Assembly (NCBI RefSeq): GCF_001269985.1
Contig: NZ_BBZB01000001.1
Location: 3,782,001 to 3,846,000, forward strand
Length of the DNA: 64,000 nt
Direction: 5' to 3'
Source: Pseudoalteromonas sp. '520P1 No. 423'
Lineage (GTDB): Bacteria > Pseudomonadota > Gammaproteobacteria > Enterobacterales > Alteromonadaceae
The first letter of the stretch is position 1. Each line of letters opens with the position of its first letter. This document shows positions 55,868 to 64,000 of this stretch, one piece after another. Below the pieces are notes generated by a model that had not been told where the DNA came from, searched no databases, and saw only the letters and a program-made list of their open reading frames with translations. The position numbers and the translations under genes are program-made.

Positions 55868-57739
55868 TTAAGCAACGTTTTTGCATGGGATCTGGTTTAC
55901 CATATCGATTTTTTCATTTAACAAATAATCCATAGCAACTTCATCACAATTGTCTTTACGTAAACATAATTCACAGTCTTTCATTACTTTTTCAGGTAAT
56001 TCAGACTTATGACTATCAGCAAAGCCAAGTTTAGCAAAGAACCCTGGTACACGTGTTAATACAATCACACGCTTAAGTGCTAACTTTTTAGCTTTAGCTA
56101 ACAGGTGCTCTACTAATGCACGCCCTTGACCTTTAACTTCTGCTTTTTCACTAATACCTAAAGAACGAATTTCAGCAAGACCTGTATCGTAGATATATAA
56201 AGACGCACAGCCCGTTACTTTACCGTTAACTTCAGTAACAGCAAATTCATTTATTGAGTGCACCATATCGCTTTTAGCACGTGGTAAGTTTTCACCCACT
56301 TTTGCCCAATACTGAATTAAGTCATTAATAGATTCAACATCACTTAATCTGGCATCACGAACAATTACTTTTTGCGAAGTGCGCGCATTTTTAATTGCGA
56401 ATTTCACTTGTGTTTCAGATGTACCACCAAGTGCTTTGCGGGCATCTAAACAGGCTTGAAGCTCAAGTACTGGATAAACATCGTCATCAATTGTTTCACA
56501 TACAGCTTTAAATTGTGCAATGGATAAGTCTTCTAGATTTTTACCTTCTCCAATCGCAACTTGTACCAGCTCACCTACGATATGATGGCCTTCTCTAAAT
56601 GGAATACCCTTAGCAACTAAGTAATCAGCGAGCTCTGTTGCATTAGCGTGTCCGCCTTGTGCAGCGGCTTTGGTTGCCTTTGAATTAACTTTAACACCTT
56701 TAATACAGGCTTCAGCCATATGAATGCTAGCAAGCCAAGTTGGCATCGCATCAAATAAACCTTCTTTGTCTTCTTGCATATCTTTGTTATATGCAAGTGG
56801 TAAGGCTTTTAAAGTCATCATCATGGCTGAAAACGCACCAAATACACGGCCTGTCTTGCCACGAATAAGCTCAAGTGCATCAGGATTTTTCTTTTGCGGC
56901 ATTAAAGAAGAGCCTGAAGTAACGCTGTCTGCTAACTCTAAAAATCCAGCTTCTCCCGTATTATAAAAGATCATATCTTCTGCCATACGAGATAGATGCA
57001 TCATAGATATTGAAGCACAGCTTAATAACTCGACCACAAAATCACGATCAGATACGCCATCTAAACTATTTTTTGTAGCAGAGGCAAACCCTAATGATTC
57101 GGCAAGTTTTTGCCGGTCTATGGCATAAGCTGTCCCCGCAAGTGCACCGGACCCTAGAGGACATACATTAAGTCTGTCTAAAGCATTTTTTAAGCGGCTT
57201 TCATCACGTTCTAGCATTTCATAATAAGCCATGCACCAGTGACTAAATAATACAGGCTGTGCACGTTGTAAATGCGTATAGCCTGGCAATACCGTTCCAA
57301 ACTCTTTTTCGGCTAAAGTCACAATTGCATTTTTAAGCGATGCGATTGCCTTTAAAAGTTGCTCTGCTGTATCACGACTCCATAGTCTAAAGTCAGTTGC
57401 TACTTGGTCGTTTCTACTTCGACCTGTATGTAACTTTTTACCTAAGTCGCCTACTTTTTCAATCAATGCAGTTTCAACGTAAGAGTGAATATCTTCAGCA
57501 CCCGATGCCACAATTGCTTGTGTATTAACAGCTACTTCGTCTAATAACTCACTTAATGCTGATTGAATTTGTTGGAATTCGTCTTGGGTTAATACATTTA
57601 CTTGCGTTAATGCATTTGCCCAAGCTATTGAACCTACAATATCTTGTTCTGCTAATTGATAATCAAAAGGCAAAGAGTCGTTAAACTGCTTAAATGCCTG
57701 ATCTGGTCCTGATGAAAATCTGCCGCCCCACAATGCCAT
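55868..57739 (-). CDS. argH: Bifunctional argininosuccinate lyase / N-acetylglutamate synthase (ArgH-ArgA fusion)
   Basis: 623 residues. The lyase part (1 to about 455) has [10 protein letters not shown] at the start, [12 protein letters not shown] near 105 and the fumarase-superfamily signature [12 protein letters not shown] near 275. A GNAT acetyltransferase domain follows from about 465 ([36 protein letters not shown]), with the acetyl-CoA loop in KGQGRAL. The fused ArgH(A) form, known from Alteromonadales and Vibrionales, gives both the first and last steps of arginine synthesis. Last gene of argCBFGH. Confidence 0.96.
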   Translation of the reverse strand: MALWGGRFSSGPDQAFKQFNDSLPFDYQLAEQDIVGSIAWANALTQVNVLTQDEFQQIQSALSELLDEVAVNTQAIVASGAEDIHSYVETALIEKVGDLGKKLHTGRSRNDQVATDFRLWSRDTAEQLLKAIASLKNAIVTLAEKEFGTVLPGYTHLQRAQPVLFSHWCMAYYEMLERDESRLKNALDRLNVCPLGSGALAGTAYAIDRQKLAESLGFASATKNSLDGVSDRDFVVELLSCASISMMHLSRMAEDMIFYNTGEAGFLELADSVTSGSSLMPQKKNPDALELIRGKTGRVFGAFSAMMMTLKALPLAYNKDMQEDKEGLFDAMPTWLASIHMAEACIKGVKVNSKATKAAAQGGHANATELADYLVAKGIPFREGHHIVGELVQVAIGEGKNLEDLSIAQFKAVCETIDDDVYPVLELQACLDARKALGGTSETQVKFAIKNARTSQKVIVRDARLSDVESINDLIQYWAKVGENLPRAKSDMVHSINEFAVTEVNGKVTGCASLYIYDTGLAEIRSLGISEKAEVKGQGRALVEHLLAKAKKLALKRVIVLTRVPGFFAKLGFADSHKSELPEKVMKDCELCLRKDNCDEVAMDYLLNEKIDMVNQIPCKNVA

Positions 57740-57750
57740 TTTGTTCTCCC

Positions 57751-57768
57751 GGGCGAATAAATTCGCCC
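57751..57768. repeat. Intercistronic palindrome between argG and argH
   Basis: GGGCGAATAAATTCGCCC, a perfect 8-bp-arm hairpin just upstream of argH. A related GGCGAATTCGCC palindrome overlaps the tetR stop at 20851-20862. It may stabilise or attenuate the message. Confidence 0.6.
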
Positions 57769-57805
57769 TTGTTATTACTTGCTACTTACTTTTTATTACT
57801 AAAAA

Positions 57806-59017
57806 CTATTTTGTATTTTCTTTGCTTAGTGCTGTGATTCTGCTTGAAAGTGAGAATAAACGAATAAACCCTTCAGCATGAGACTGGTTATAAACATCAT
57901 CGGCACCAAAAGTTGCAAAATCTTCACTGTATAAGCTGTTAGGTGATTTCTTTTGAACTGCAGTTACGTTGCCTTTGTAAAGCTTAACTACGATTTCACC
58001 TGTAAATACTTCTGCTAGCGCTTCTGCACTTGCTAAAATTGAATCTTTAAGTGGTGTAAACCAACGACCATCATAAACAAGGTGAGCAAACTCATTAGCA
58101 AATGTGTTTTTCCACTTACGACACTCTTTATCTAATACAAGCTCTTCAAGTGCACGTAAAGCAGTAACCATAACTGTACCGCCTGGTGTTTCATAACAAC
58201 CACGAGACTTCATGCCTACTAAACGATTTTCTACGATATCAATACGACCAACACCATGTACTGCAGCAGGTTTATTGAGCGCTTCTAAACATTGGTATGG
58301 AGATAGTTTTTCACCATCAATTGTTGTGATTTCACCTTTTTCGATACCAATATGAATATACAGCGCTTCATTTGGTGCTTCTTCTGGAGAATTTGTTAAA
58401 GGCCAAATTTCAGCTGACGGCTCACACCACGGATCTTCAAGCTCACCACCTTCAGTAGATAAATGCCACGCATTACCGTCACGGCTATAGATTTTTTTAG
58501 CTGACGCAGCACATGGAATATCACGCTCTGCTAAGTAATCAAGTAGTGATTCACGGCTGTCTAAGTCCCACTCCCTCCAAGGTGCAATTACTTTAAGGTT
58601 TGGTGCCAATGCAGCAAAACACGATTCAAAACGTACTTGGTCATTACCTTTACCAGTACAACCATGAGCGACCGCATCTGCGCCTACTTTAAGTGCCACT
58701 TCAACTTGTGCTTTAGCAATGATAGGACGTGCCATTGAAGTACCTAATAAGTATGTGCCTTCGTATACCGCACCGGTTTTAAGCGTAGGGTAAATATAAT
58801 CTGCAACCATTTCTTCTTTAAGATCTACTACATAACACTCAGATGCACCTGATGCGATAGCTTTTTCTTCAATGCCTGCGAGCTCTTCATCGCCTTGACC
58901 AACATCAGCAACAAACGCCACCACTTCACAATCATAGTTTTCTTTTAACCAAGGCATGATCACTGATGTATCTAAACCGCCTGAATATGCTAATACTACT
59001 TTTTTAATTGAGCTCAT
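57806..59017 (-). CDS. argG: Argininosuccinate synthase
   Basis: Joins citrulline and aspartate using ATP. 403 residues. P-loop [11 protein letters not shown] at about 10-20, [10 protein letters not shown] near 35, [11 protein letters not shown] near 90, [13 protein letters not shown] near 119 and [12 protein letters not shown] near 258 are typical of the type I enzyme. Second-last gene of the operon; 66 bases from argH and 149 from argF, where repeats lie. Confidence 0.97.
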   Translation of the reverse strand: MSSIKKVVLAYSGGLDTSVIMPWLKENYDCEVVAFVADVGQGDEELAGIEEKAIASGASECYVVDLKEEMVADYIYPTLKTGAVYEGTYLLGTSMARPIIAKAQVEVALKVGADAVAHGCTGKGNDQVRFESCFAALAPNLKVIAPWREWDLDSRESLLDYLAERDIPCAASAKKIYSRDGNAWHLSTEGGELEDPWCEPSAEIWPLTNSPEEAPNEALYIHIGIEKGEITTIDGEKLSPYQCLEALNKPAAVHGVGRIDIVENRLVGMKSRGCYETPGGTVMVTALRALEELVLDKECRKWKNTFANEFAHLVYDGRWFTPLKDSILASAEALAEVFTGEIVVKLYKGNVTAVQKKSPNSLYSEDFATFGADDVYNQSHAEGFIRLFSLSSRITALSKENTK

Positions 59018-59051
59018 AACTTTACCTTTGAATAATTCTTTATTTAACGTG

Positions 59052-59067
59052 TTGGGCTAAAGCCCAA
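59052..59067. repeat. Dispersed palindromic repeat between argF and argG
   Basis: TTGGGCTAAAGCCCAA, perfect palindrome followed by TCTACAAAA, a copy of the GGCTAAAGCC family seen at 25236, 29361 and 63571. Confidence 0.8.
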
Positions 59068-59087
59068 TCTACAAAACATATAATTTA

Positions 59088-59160
59088 GTCATCTCCGAAG
59101 TCTTTTATCGGAGATCTTTTTCAATCTTAGATTCCCGATAAACACATCTCGGGAATTTCT
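59088..59160. repeat. Single copy of the TTTTATCG hairpin element
   Basis: GTCATCTCCGAAGTCTTTTA...CGATAAACACATCTCGGGAA forms the same hairpin as the long-unit end of the array at 53136-54580, but stands alone inside the arginine operon. Confidence 0.8.
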
Positions 59161-59166
59161 GTTCCT

Positions 59167-60090
59167 TTACTTAACAAAATTCGGATTTAATAGCGTTATC
59201 AATAACGCATTTTGTGCATGCATACGATTTTCAGCTTGCTGAATAATTTTTGCAGCAGGGCCATCCATTAGCTCAGAGGTGATCTCAAACTCTCTATGTG
59301 CTGGTTGGCAATGCAATACAGTACTTGCGCCAGTTTTTTCTAATAAAGCTTGATTTAACTGGTAAGACATATACTTTTGTTTTACTTGTTGAAGTGGAGT
59401 TGTATCCCCCATAGAAACCCAAGTATCTGCATACAATACATCTGCACCGGCTGCTGCTTCAACACGATCACTTACTTGTACATGTGCAGCGTTAATTGCT
59501 GCGATTTGCTCAGCTTGCTTTACAATTTGCGCATCTGGTGAAGCGCCTTTAGGGCAAACTGCAACAAAGTCAGTGCCTAAAGTTGCAGCTAATAGCATAA
59601 GTGAATGCGTTACATTATTGCCTTCACCTAAATAAGCGACTTTTAGCTCACTTACATCACCATGCACTTCTTGTAATGTTAAGAAATCAGCCAATGCCTG
59701 ACATGGATGATATAAATCACATAAGCTATTTACGACTGGTACACTTGCATGTTCTGCTAAAGTCGTTAAAGTACTGTGCTGATTAACACGCGCTACAATG
59801 CCATCAGCCCAAGTTGAGATATTTAAAGCAAAATCTTTTACCGATTCACGAGAACCCATAGCGCCATTTTGCTGATCTAAATAAACTGCGTGACCACCTA
59901 ATTTATTAATGCCAATATCAAATGAAAGACGTGTTCTTAAACTCGGCTTTTCGAATAAAGTAACAATAGATAACCCAGCTAATGCTTGATTGAAGTCCTG
60001 TGGGTTACCTTTTAATGCTTTTGCTAAATCTAGCAATTTTAAAATTGCTGTTTTATTTAACTCTAATCCATGTAAAAAATGTTGTGCCAT
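59167..60090 (-). CDS. argF: Ornithine carbamoyltransferase
   Basis: Forms citrulline from ornithine and carbamoyl phosphate. 307 residues. Carbamoyl-phosphate motif FEKPSLRTRLSF near 48, HPCQALADFL near 129 and the ornithine site LHCQPAHREFEIT near 262. In most OTCases that last motif is HCLPAHR; Gln for Leu is unusual, but the catalytic Cys and the rest are kept. Nothing suggests the acetylornithine-specific homologue. Confidence 0.94.
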   Translation of the reverse strand: MAQHFLHGLELNKTAILKLLDLAKALKGNPQDFNQALAGLSIVTLFEKPSLRTRLSFDIGINKLGGHAVYLDQQNGAMGSRESVKDFALNISTWADGIVARVNQHSTLTTLAEHASVPVVNSLCDLYHPCQALADFLTLQEVHGDVSELKVAYLGEGNNVTHSLMLLAATLGTDFVAVCPKGASPDAQIVKQAEQIAAINAAHVQVSDRVEAAAGADVLYADTWVSMGDTTPLQQVKQKYMSYQLNQALLEKTGASTVLHCQPAHREFEITSELMDGPAAKIIQQAENRMHAQNALLITLLNPNFVK

Positions 60091-60111
60091 GATGTATTCA
60101 TCCTAAATAAT

Positions 60112-60873
60112 TTATAAAGTGACTTTTGTGCCGACATGTTGACCTTGAAGTAAACCAGCTAAATTTTCTGGTTTTTGCCAACTAGAGATATAAACACCTC
60201 GTCGTAAATGTTCGGCAGCACGTAAACTGGTCTCAACCTTGACCTGCATACCACCTAATATCACTCCATCATTAACTAATTCTTTTATTTCATTTGTATT
60301 AAGCTGATGTAAAGGTTTTTTGTCAGCATCAAGTACAGCCTCTACATCTGTCATAAATATTAATTCTGCATCTAAGTTAGCTGCTATTGCTGCTGCCGCC
60401 TCATCCGCATTTACGTTGTACCAGTTACCTTCTAAATCAAAACCAATTGAACTTACAATCGGCAATCTGTTTGCACAAAGCATTGCCTGGATTACGCTAT
60501 CTTGTGTTGCTTCACAGGTACCAACTTGGCCTAACGCTTTGAGCTTTTTAGTACTTTCAATTCCTGCTTCATACAAACTTAAACCTACTGGTTTTAAGCT
60601 TGCTGATAATGCTAGTCCCATAAGTTGCTTATTGGCACAACCTGCTAATGCTCCAACTATGTAAGGCATTTGCTCTTTAGGGCTAATTCTTAAACCTAAG
60701 TGTTTTGCCGTTGCAAAGCCGGCATCTTTAAGCCAACTATCAACTAAGGCACCGCCACCATGAACAAATACAAATTTAGCATCGGTTTGCTGAGCAATTA
60801 CTTCGAATAATGCTTTTGCCGCGTTTTGACTATTTAAAACGGCACCGCCGAGCTTAATTACCCAAGTTTTCAT
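60112..60873 (-). CDS. argB: Acetylglutamate kinase
   Basis: Phosphorylates N-acetylglutamate. 253 residues. VIKLGGAVLN at the start binds phosphate, FVHGGGALVDSW near 35 is the family glycine loop, and NVNADEAAAAIAANLDAEL near 155 and LIFMTDVEAVLD near 175 bind nucleotide. It lacks the N-terminal helix of arginine-inhibited kinases, as in enteric-type argB. Overlaps argC by 4 bases. Confidence 0.96.
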   Translation of the reverse strand: MKTWVIKLGGAVLNSQNAAKALFEVIAQQTDAKFVFVHGGGALVDSWLKDAGFATAKHLGLRISPKEQMPYIVGALAGCANKQLMGLALSASLKPVGLSLYEAGIESTKKLKALGQVGTCEATQDSVIQAMLCANRLPIVSSIGFDLEGNWYNVNADEAAAAIAANLDAELIFMTDVEAVLDADKKPLHQLNTNEIKELVNDGVILGGMQVKVETSLRAAEHLRRGVYISSWQKPENLAGLLQGQHVGTKVTL

Positions 60874-61916
60874 GATTTAGCTCCTTCAGGTAACGTTTGT
60901 GACTGCCCTTTTGACAGTAAACCTAACTCGCCAGATAATCCCATGCTGATATTCATACACTGCAATGCCTGACCTGATGCACCTTTTAATAAGTTATCAA
61001 TCGCTGACATCACAATGAGTTGTGACCCTTTTTGTTGCCACGCAATATCAACAAATGGCTTATTTGCCACACCATTAATTGATGGAATCGTATTACCTAA
61101 TAAACGAATTAATGGTTTATCTGCTAAACACTGATATGCAGCTTCAACTTGCTCTTGCGTGACACCGTCTTTTAATTGCACATAGATAGTTTCAAGAATA
61201 CCTCTAGGGAAATTTCCTAAGTGCGGCGTAAATAACACATCATGGTTTAAATACTTTTCTATTTCAGGTGTATGTCTATGATTAAATAACCCATAAGCAC
61301 CTATACTTACCTCACAAAAATGCGTGCCTATGTTGGCTTTACGTCCTGCGCCTGTCACACCTGACACTGCATTTATGATAATAGGTTGCTCTGTGACTAA
61401 ATCGCCATCAACCAAAGGCTTTAATGCGTTTAATGCGGCTGTTGGGTAACACCCTGGCACAGCAATCAATTTTGCATTTTTTATATCGTCCTGATTTTGC
61501 CATTCAGCTAAACCATAAACGGCTTGATTTAATAAAGTAGTATTGCCATGACTGAAACCATAATATTCTTGATAATCTTCATCTGAACTCAAACGAAAGC
61601 CACCAGAAAGGTCAAAAACTTTTTTACCCATTTCAATAAAAATCGGCGCAAGTTCTACACTTACTTTATGATCTGTACATAAACACACATAATCAGCATT
61701 ATTTTGTATATCGGTAAATGCTTCTGAAGTGAGAGGTGCTAAAGGTAAATCTAATAAACCTAAGTGTTGTGGATATAAACGACTTAATGGCTTACCTTTA
61801 TCTAAGCTATTTTCAGATACATAAATACCTGCAAGTGTTAATTTTTCATGTGATGCTACAAGAGATGCTAATTCTGCACCGCTGTAACCACTTGCTCCGA
61901 TAATTACTACTTTCAT
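60870..61916 (-). CDS. argC: N-acetyl-gamma-glutamyl-phosphate reductase
   Basis: NADPH-dependent reduction of acetylglutamyl phosphate. 348 residues. Rossmann start VVIIGASGYSGAELASL, DLSGGFRL near 115, active-site Cys in VPGCYPTAALNAL near 155, and AVSGVTGAGRKA near 186. First gene of argCBFGH; AGAGG lies before the ATG. The promoter faces argE across about 150 bases holding ArgR boxes. Confidence 0.96.
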   Translation of the reverse strand: MKVVIIGASGYSGAELASLVASHEKLTLAGIYVSENSLDKGKPLSRLYPQHLGLLDLPLAPLTSEAFTDIQNNADYVCLCTDHKVSVELAPIFIEMGKKVFDLSGGFRLSSDEDYQEYYGFSHGNTTLLNQAVYGLAEWQNQDDIKNAKLIAVPGCYPTAALNALKPLVDGDLVTEQPIIINAVSGVTGAGRKANIGTHFCEVSIGAYGLFNHRHTPEIEKYLNHDVLFTPHLGNFPRGILETIYVQLKDGVTQEQVEAAYQCLADKPLIRLLGNTIPSINGVANKPFVDIAWQQKGSQLIVMSAIDNLLKGASGQALQCMNISMGLSGELGLLSKGQSQTLPEGAKS

Positions 61917-61994
61917 CTTAACCTCTAAAAATTTCCCTCCAATTGGAAGGAATAAAAATCAGCTTACGCTGGGGAGATATTTATGCTAAATATG

Positions 61995-62056
61995 TGTATA
62001 TGTATGCAGAATAAGTTAAACTGGATTTATATTCAAGTTTTATGAATAATTATTTT
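61995..62056. promoter_or_regulatory. ArgR boxes between argC and argE
   Basis: Three matches to TGAAT-N4-ATTCA: TGTATATGTATGCA at 61995 (8 of 10), TGGATTTATATTCA at 62022 (9 of 10) and TGAATAATTATTTT at 62043 (8 of 10). Boxes two and three are exactly 21 bp apart, the standard spacing for a tandem ArgR operator. They would repress both directions when arginine is plentiful. Confidence 0.7.
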
Positions 62057-62900
62057 AGGTTTTATTATGTCTATACCCAATTTTATGCAAATGTACCAAA
62101 CGCTGATATCTCTACCTTCGATCAGCGCAATTGATGAGAAGCTAAATTTAAGCAATAAAGATGTGATTAATAACTTAGCTAATTGGTGTCAAAGTTTGGG
62201 ATTTAAATGTGAAATTTCAGAGCTTGAAAGTGCACCTGGAAAATATAATTTATTGGCTAGGTTAAATCCTAGCGACAGTGAAAATGGAAAAAAGAATTTC
62301 ATGGTGGTTTAATGTTAGCAGGTCATACCGATACTGTACCTTTTGATGATAACCAATGGAGCATGGATCCCTTTACGTTAACGGAAACTGACAATAAATT
62401 ATTTGGTTTAGGTTCGATTGATATGAAAGGTTTTTTTGCATTCATTTTGCATGCTTTACAAGAGTTCGATTTATCGAATTTAAAACAGCCTTTGATCATA
62501 TTAGCCACTGCTGATGAAGAAACAACCATGGCGGGTGCGCAGCAAATTTGCCAACATAAAAACTTAAAACCTGCTCGCTGTATTGTAGGTGAACCTACGG
62601 ATATGGTGCCGGTATTTACCCATAAAGGGCATATGTCGAGTGCAATTAGAATTGTTGGTAAATCAGGTCATAGTTCAGATCCTGAAGCCGGTTTAAATGC
62701 AATTGAAATTATGCATTTGGTGATAGGAAAACTCCTTATTTTAAAGCAAGAGCTAAAGAATAAGTATTCAGTTGAACACTTCGTAATTCCTTACCCCACT
62801 TTGAATTTAGGCCATATTCATGGTGGCGATAACGCAAATCGTATTTGTGGTTGTTGTGAATTACATATCGATATGCGACCTTTGCCGGGCATTAGTGTTA

Positions 62901-63209
62901 TACCAATTGTACTAATTAACTTCCCATTCAGCGGGAGTTAAAAGCGCTTTAGACAAGGTAAATTATTGAAGTCATAGTTATTCTCGGCAATAGCTCCTGC
63001 ATTGCTCTACCTTCTGAATCCATTCAGTCGTATTTCAAAATTATTTAACGCAGTATAAATCGCTTATAAACCCGCCTTACAGGAGCCTATGGGGATTTAC
63101 ACTTCGTTGTTATATTATCTTTTAAGGGAATGACCATTACTGCGATAACATGCCTAGAATTGAAAACCCCCAAAGGCTCTGAGTGGGAACTTACTTAATA
63201 CAATTGGTA
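62901..63209. mobile_element. MITE-like element inserted in argE
   Basis: 309 bp, non-coding. Ends are about 30-bp imperfect inverted repeats sharing TACCAATTGTA outside and CTTCCCA or GTTCCCA further in. A direct TTA flanks both sides. Removing the element plus one TTA restores an exact in-frame argE ([18 protein letters not shown]), which defines the boundaries. No transposase, so it must have been mobilised by another element. Confidence 0.9.
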
Positions 63210-63451
63210 TTATAGCGCTACAAGCAATGCTGTTAGGTGCGGTTAACGAAATAAATAAACAATACCCCAATGCTGTTGAAGTAATAGATTTACACGCACC
63301 TATTCCTGCGTTTAAAAGCACAACCGATTCTGCGCTTGTTAAATTAGCAGAAAAAATATCAGGGGAAAAAGCAATTGCAGTGAATTACTGTACAGAAGCA
63401 CCATTTATTCAGCAGCTTGGATGTGAAACGATTATTATGGGCCCAGGATCG

Positions 63452-63485
63452 ATCAACCCCATCAACCCCATCAACCCCATCAACC
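63452..63485. repeat. 9-bp microsatellite ATCAACCCC within argE
   Basis: Three full ATCAACCCC units and a partial fourth, encoding an odd [10 protein letters not shown] stretch where ArgE proteins have SINQAHQPDE. Slippage expansion of a CATCAACC-like sequence shifts the reading frame at this point. Confidence 0.85.
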
Positions 63486-63570
63486 AGATGAATATTTAGC
63501 AATTGAAAAGATAAAACCAACACAATCAATGATAAAGAAATTAATTGTAGAAAGCTGCTTTTAAAATAAA

Positions 63571-63598
63571 ACGCGGCTGAAGCCCCGTCTACAAAATC
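63571..63598. repeat. Dispersed GGCTGAAGCC repeat after argE
   Basis: ACGCGGCTGAAGCCCCGTCT followed by ACAAAAT, the clearest single copy of the family, between argE and the convergent VOC gene; may act as a weak hairpin. Confidence 0.8.
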
Positions 63599-63603
63599 TA
63601 AAT

Positions 63604-63990
63604 CTATTTTCGTGAAGATAAAGCGACTAAGGTGCCTTCAATAGAACGGACATAAGCTAATGTTTGTCCGTTCGACTTATCTGCGGGAGGACAAAAAGGT
63701 TCAGCCCCTGCTGCAACGGCTTTATCATATGATTCAATAACATTGTCACAATAAAAGCGTATTTCAAAACCCAGTGCTGGTTGTTTTGGCTGAGTGCGAA
63801 TATAGCTTTGTTTAAAGTTTGATTGCGCACAAGGGTGTGCAGAAAAAGCCAATTTTACGTGCCCTGTATCTAGCTCAGCATACTGACCCGACCCATCATC
63901 TTTAATCGTGCTTAAACCAAAAGCTTGATAATAAAAATCTAACGTTTCTTCAACATCATCAACATAGATAATTGTTTTCGCAAATTCCAT
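63604..63990 (-). CDS. VOC-family (glyoxalase/bleomycin-resistance-like) protein
   Basis: 128 residues of a vicinal-oxygen-chelate fold made of two beta-alpha-beta-beta-beta halves: FAKTIIYVDDVEETLDFYYQ in the first, GFEIRFYCDNVIESYDKAV in the second, with PFCPPADKSNGQTLAYVR and EGTLVAL near the end. The family includes metal-dependent isomerases, dioxygenases and antibiotic-binding proteins, so no function can be assigned. ATG at 63990 is chosen over a GTG three bases earlier. Confidence 0.82.
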   Translation of the reverse strand: MEFAKTIIYVDDVEETLDFYYQAFGLSTIKDDGSGQYAELDTGHVKLAFSAHPCAQSNFKQSYIRTQPKQPALGFEIRFYCDNVIESYDKAVAAGAEPFCPPADKSNGQTLAYVRSIEGTLVALSSRK

Positions 63991-64000
63991 CACAACACCC

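Larger units (their letters stand above)
62067..63564 (+). pseudogene. argE: Acetylornithine deacetylase, disrupted three times
   Basis: M20 metallopeptidase-family enzyme that frees ornithine from N-acetylornithine. Most of the protein is recognisable: [12 protein letters not shown] (metal His and Asp), [67 protein letters not shown]. Lesions: (1) a 1-bp deletion in an A run at 62287-62292 shifts GGLMLAGH out of frame; (2) a 309-bp MITE at 62901-63209; (3) an expanded 9-bp repeat at 63452-63485 that shifts the last 30 codons ([18 protein letters not shown]). Without them the gene would end at 63564. Ordinary ArgE function from this copy looks lost. Confidence 0.92.

Noticed and set aside
59167-60090. 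N-acetylornithine carbamoyltransferase, which would bypass the broken argE
   Set aside because: Sequence motifs and length match ordinary OTCase (SLRTR, HPCQALAD, HCxPAHR); nothing specific to the acetylornithine enzyme is seen.

Overview
The window looks like chromosome of a marine gammaproteobacterium of the order Alteromonadales (Pseudoalteromonas-like). This is an inference from the AT-rich sequence, the argH-argA gene fusion inside an argCBFGH operon, a TonB-dependent receptor beside a ToxR/CadC-like regulator with a periplasmic propeller, and abundant short palindromic intergenic repeats. No rRNA or tRNA gene and no CRISPR array was recognised.

Layout. 1-3150: tail of an M17 aminopeptidase, two gene relics (an S9 peptidase-like gene and a tartronate semialdehyde reductase gene) and an intact MOFRL-type glycerate kinase. 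3150-7010: Tsx-like outer-membrane nucleoside channel, a frameshifted pseudopilin gene and an NCS2 purine permease. 7012-8370: an IS3-family element plus the relic of a related one. 8510-15978: a tightly coupled seven-gene operon (SDR, TIM-barrel isomerase, ArnE-like small transporter, FAD oxidoreductase, GtrB/ArnC-like glycosyltransferase, second GT2, GT-C-like membrane protein), probably an undecaprenyl-phosphate-sugar glycan modification pathway with an unusual sugar. 16150-18705: a decayed IS3-type element inside a decayed YfcC-family transporter gene. 18865-21509: secreted alpha/beta hydrolase with a twin-palindrome operator, DHH phosphoesterase and a RutR-like TetR regulator.

21684-35723 is one long minus-strand block for purine catabolism: xdhABC, allB, alc, uraD, uraH, allA, guaD, puuD and glcB. 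Together these take guanine or xanthine via urate, allantoin and ureidoglycolate to glyoxylate, and glcB condenses glyoxylate with acetyl-CoA to malate. With the purine permease and the Tsx-like channel this gives a full route from outer membrane to central metabolism. Similar 7-2-7 palindromes resembling the RutR box lie upstream of the permease and of xdhA, which suggests one shared regulator, possibly the linked TetR protein.

36249-44339: CadC-like regulator, divergent TonB-dependent receptor, rsuA and a chemoreceptor. 44432-47991: YggN-like and DUF1566 envelope proteins and an unknown protein. 48354-53142: RND efflux pair and msrA. 53136-54580: a nested tandem-repeat array whose long periods are 190 + 60n bp. 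54636-55437: two unknown small genes. 55868-61916: arginine operon argCBFGH(A), preceded by ArgR boxes shared with a divergent argE. argE is disrupted three times: a 1-bp frameshift, a clean 309-bp MITE insertion with a 3-bp target duplication, and a 9-bp tandem-repeat frameshift. The window ends with a VOC-family gene.
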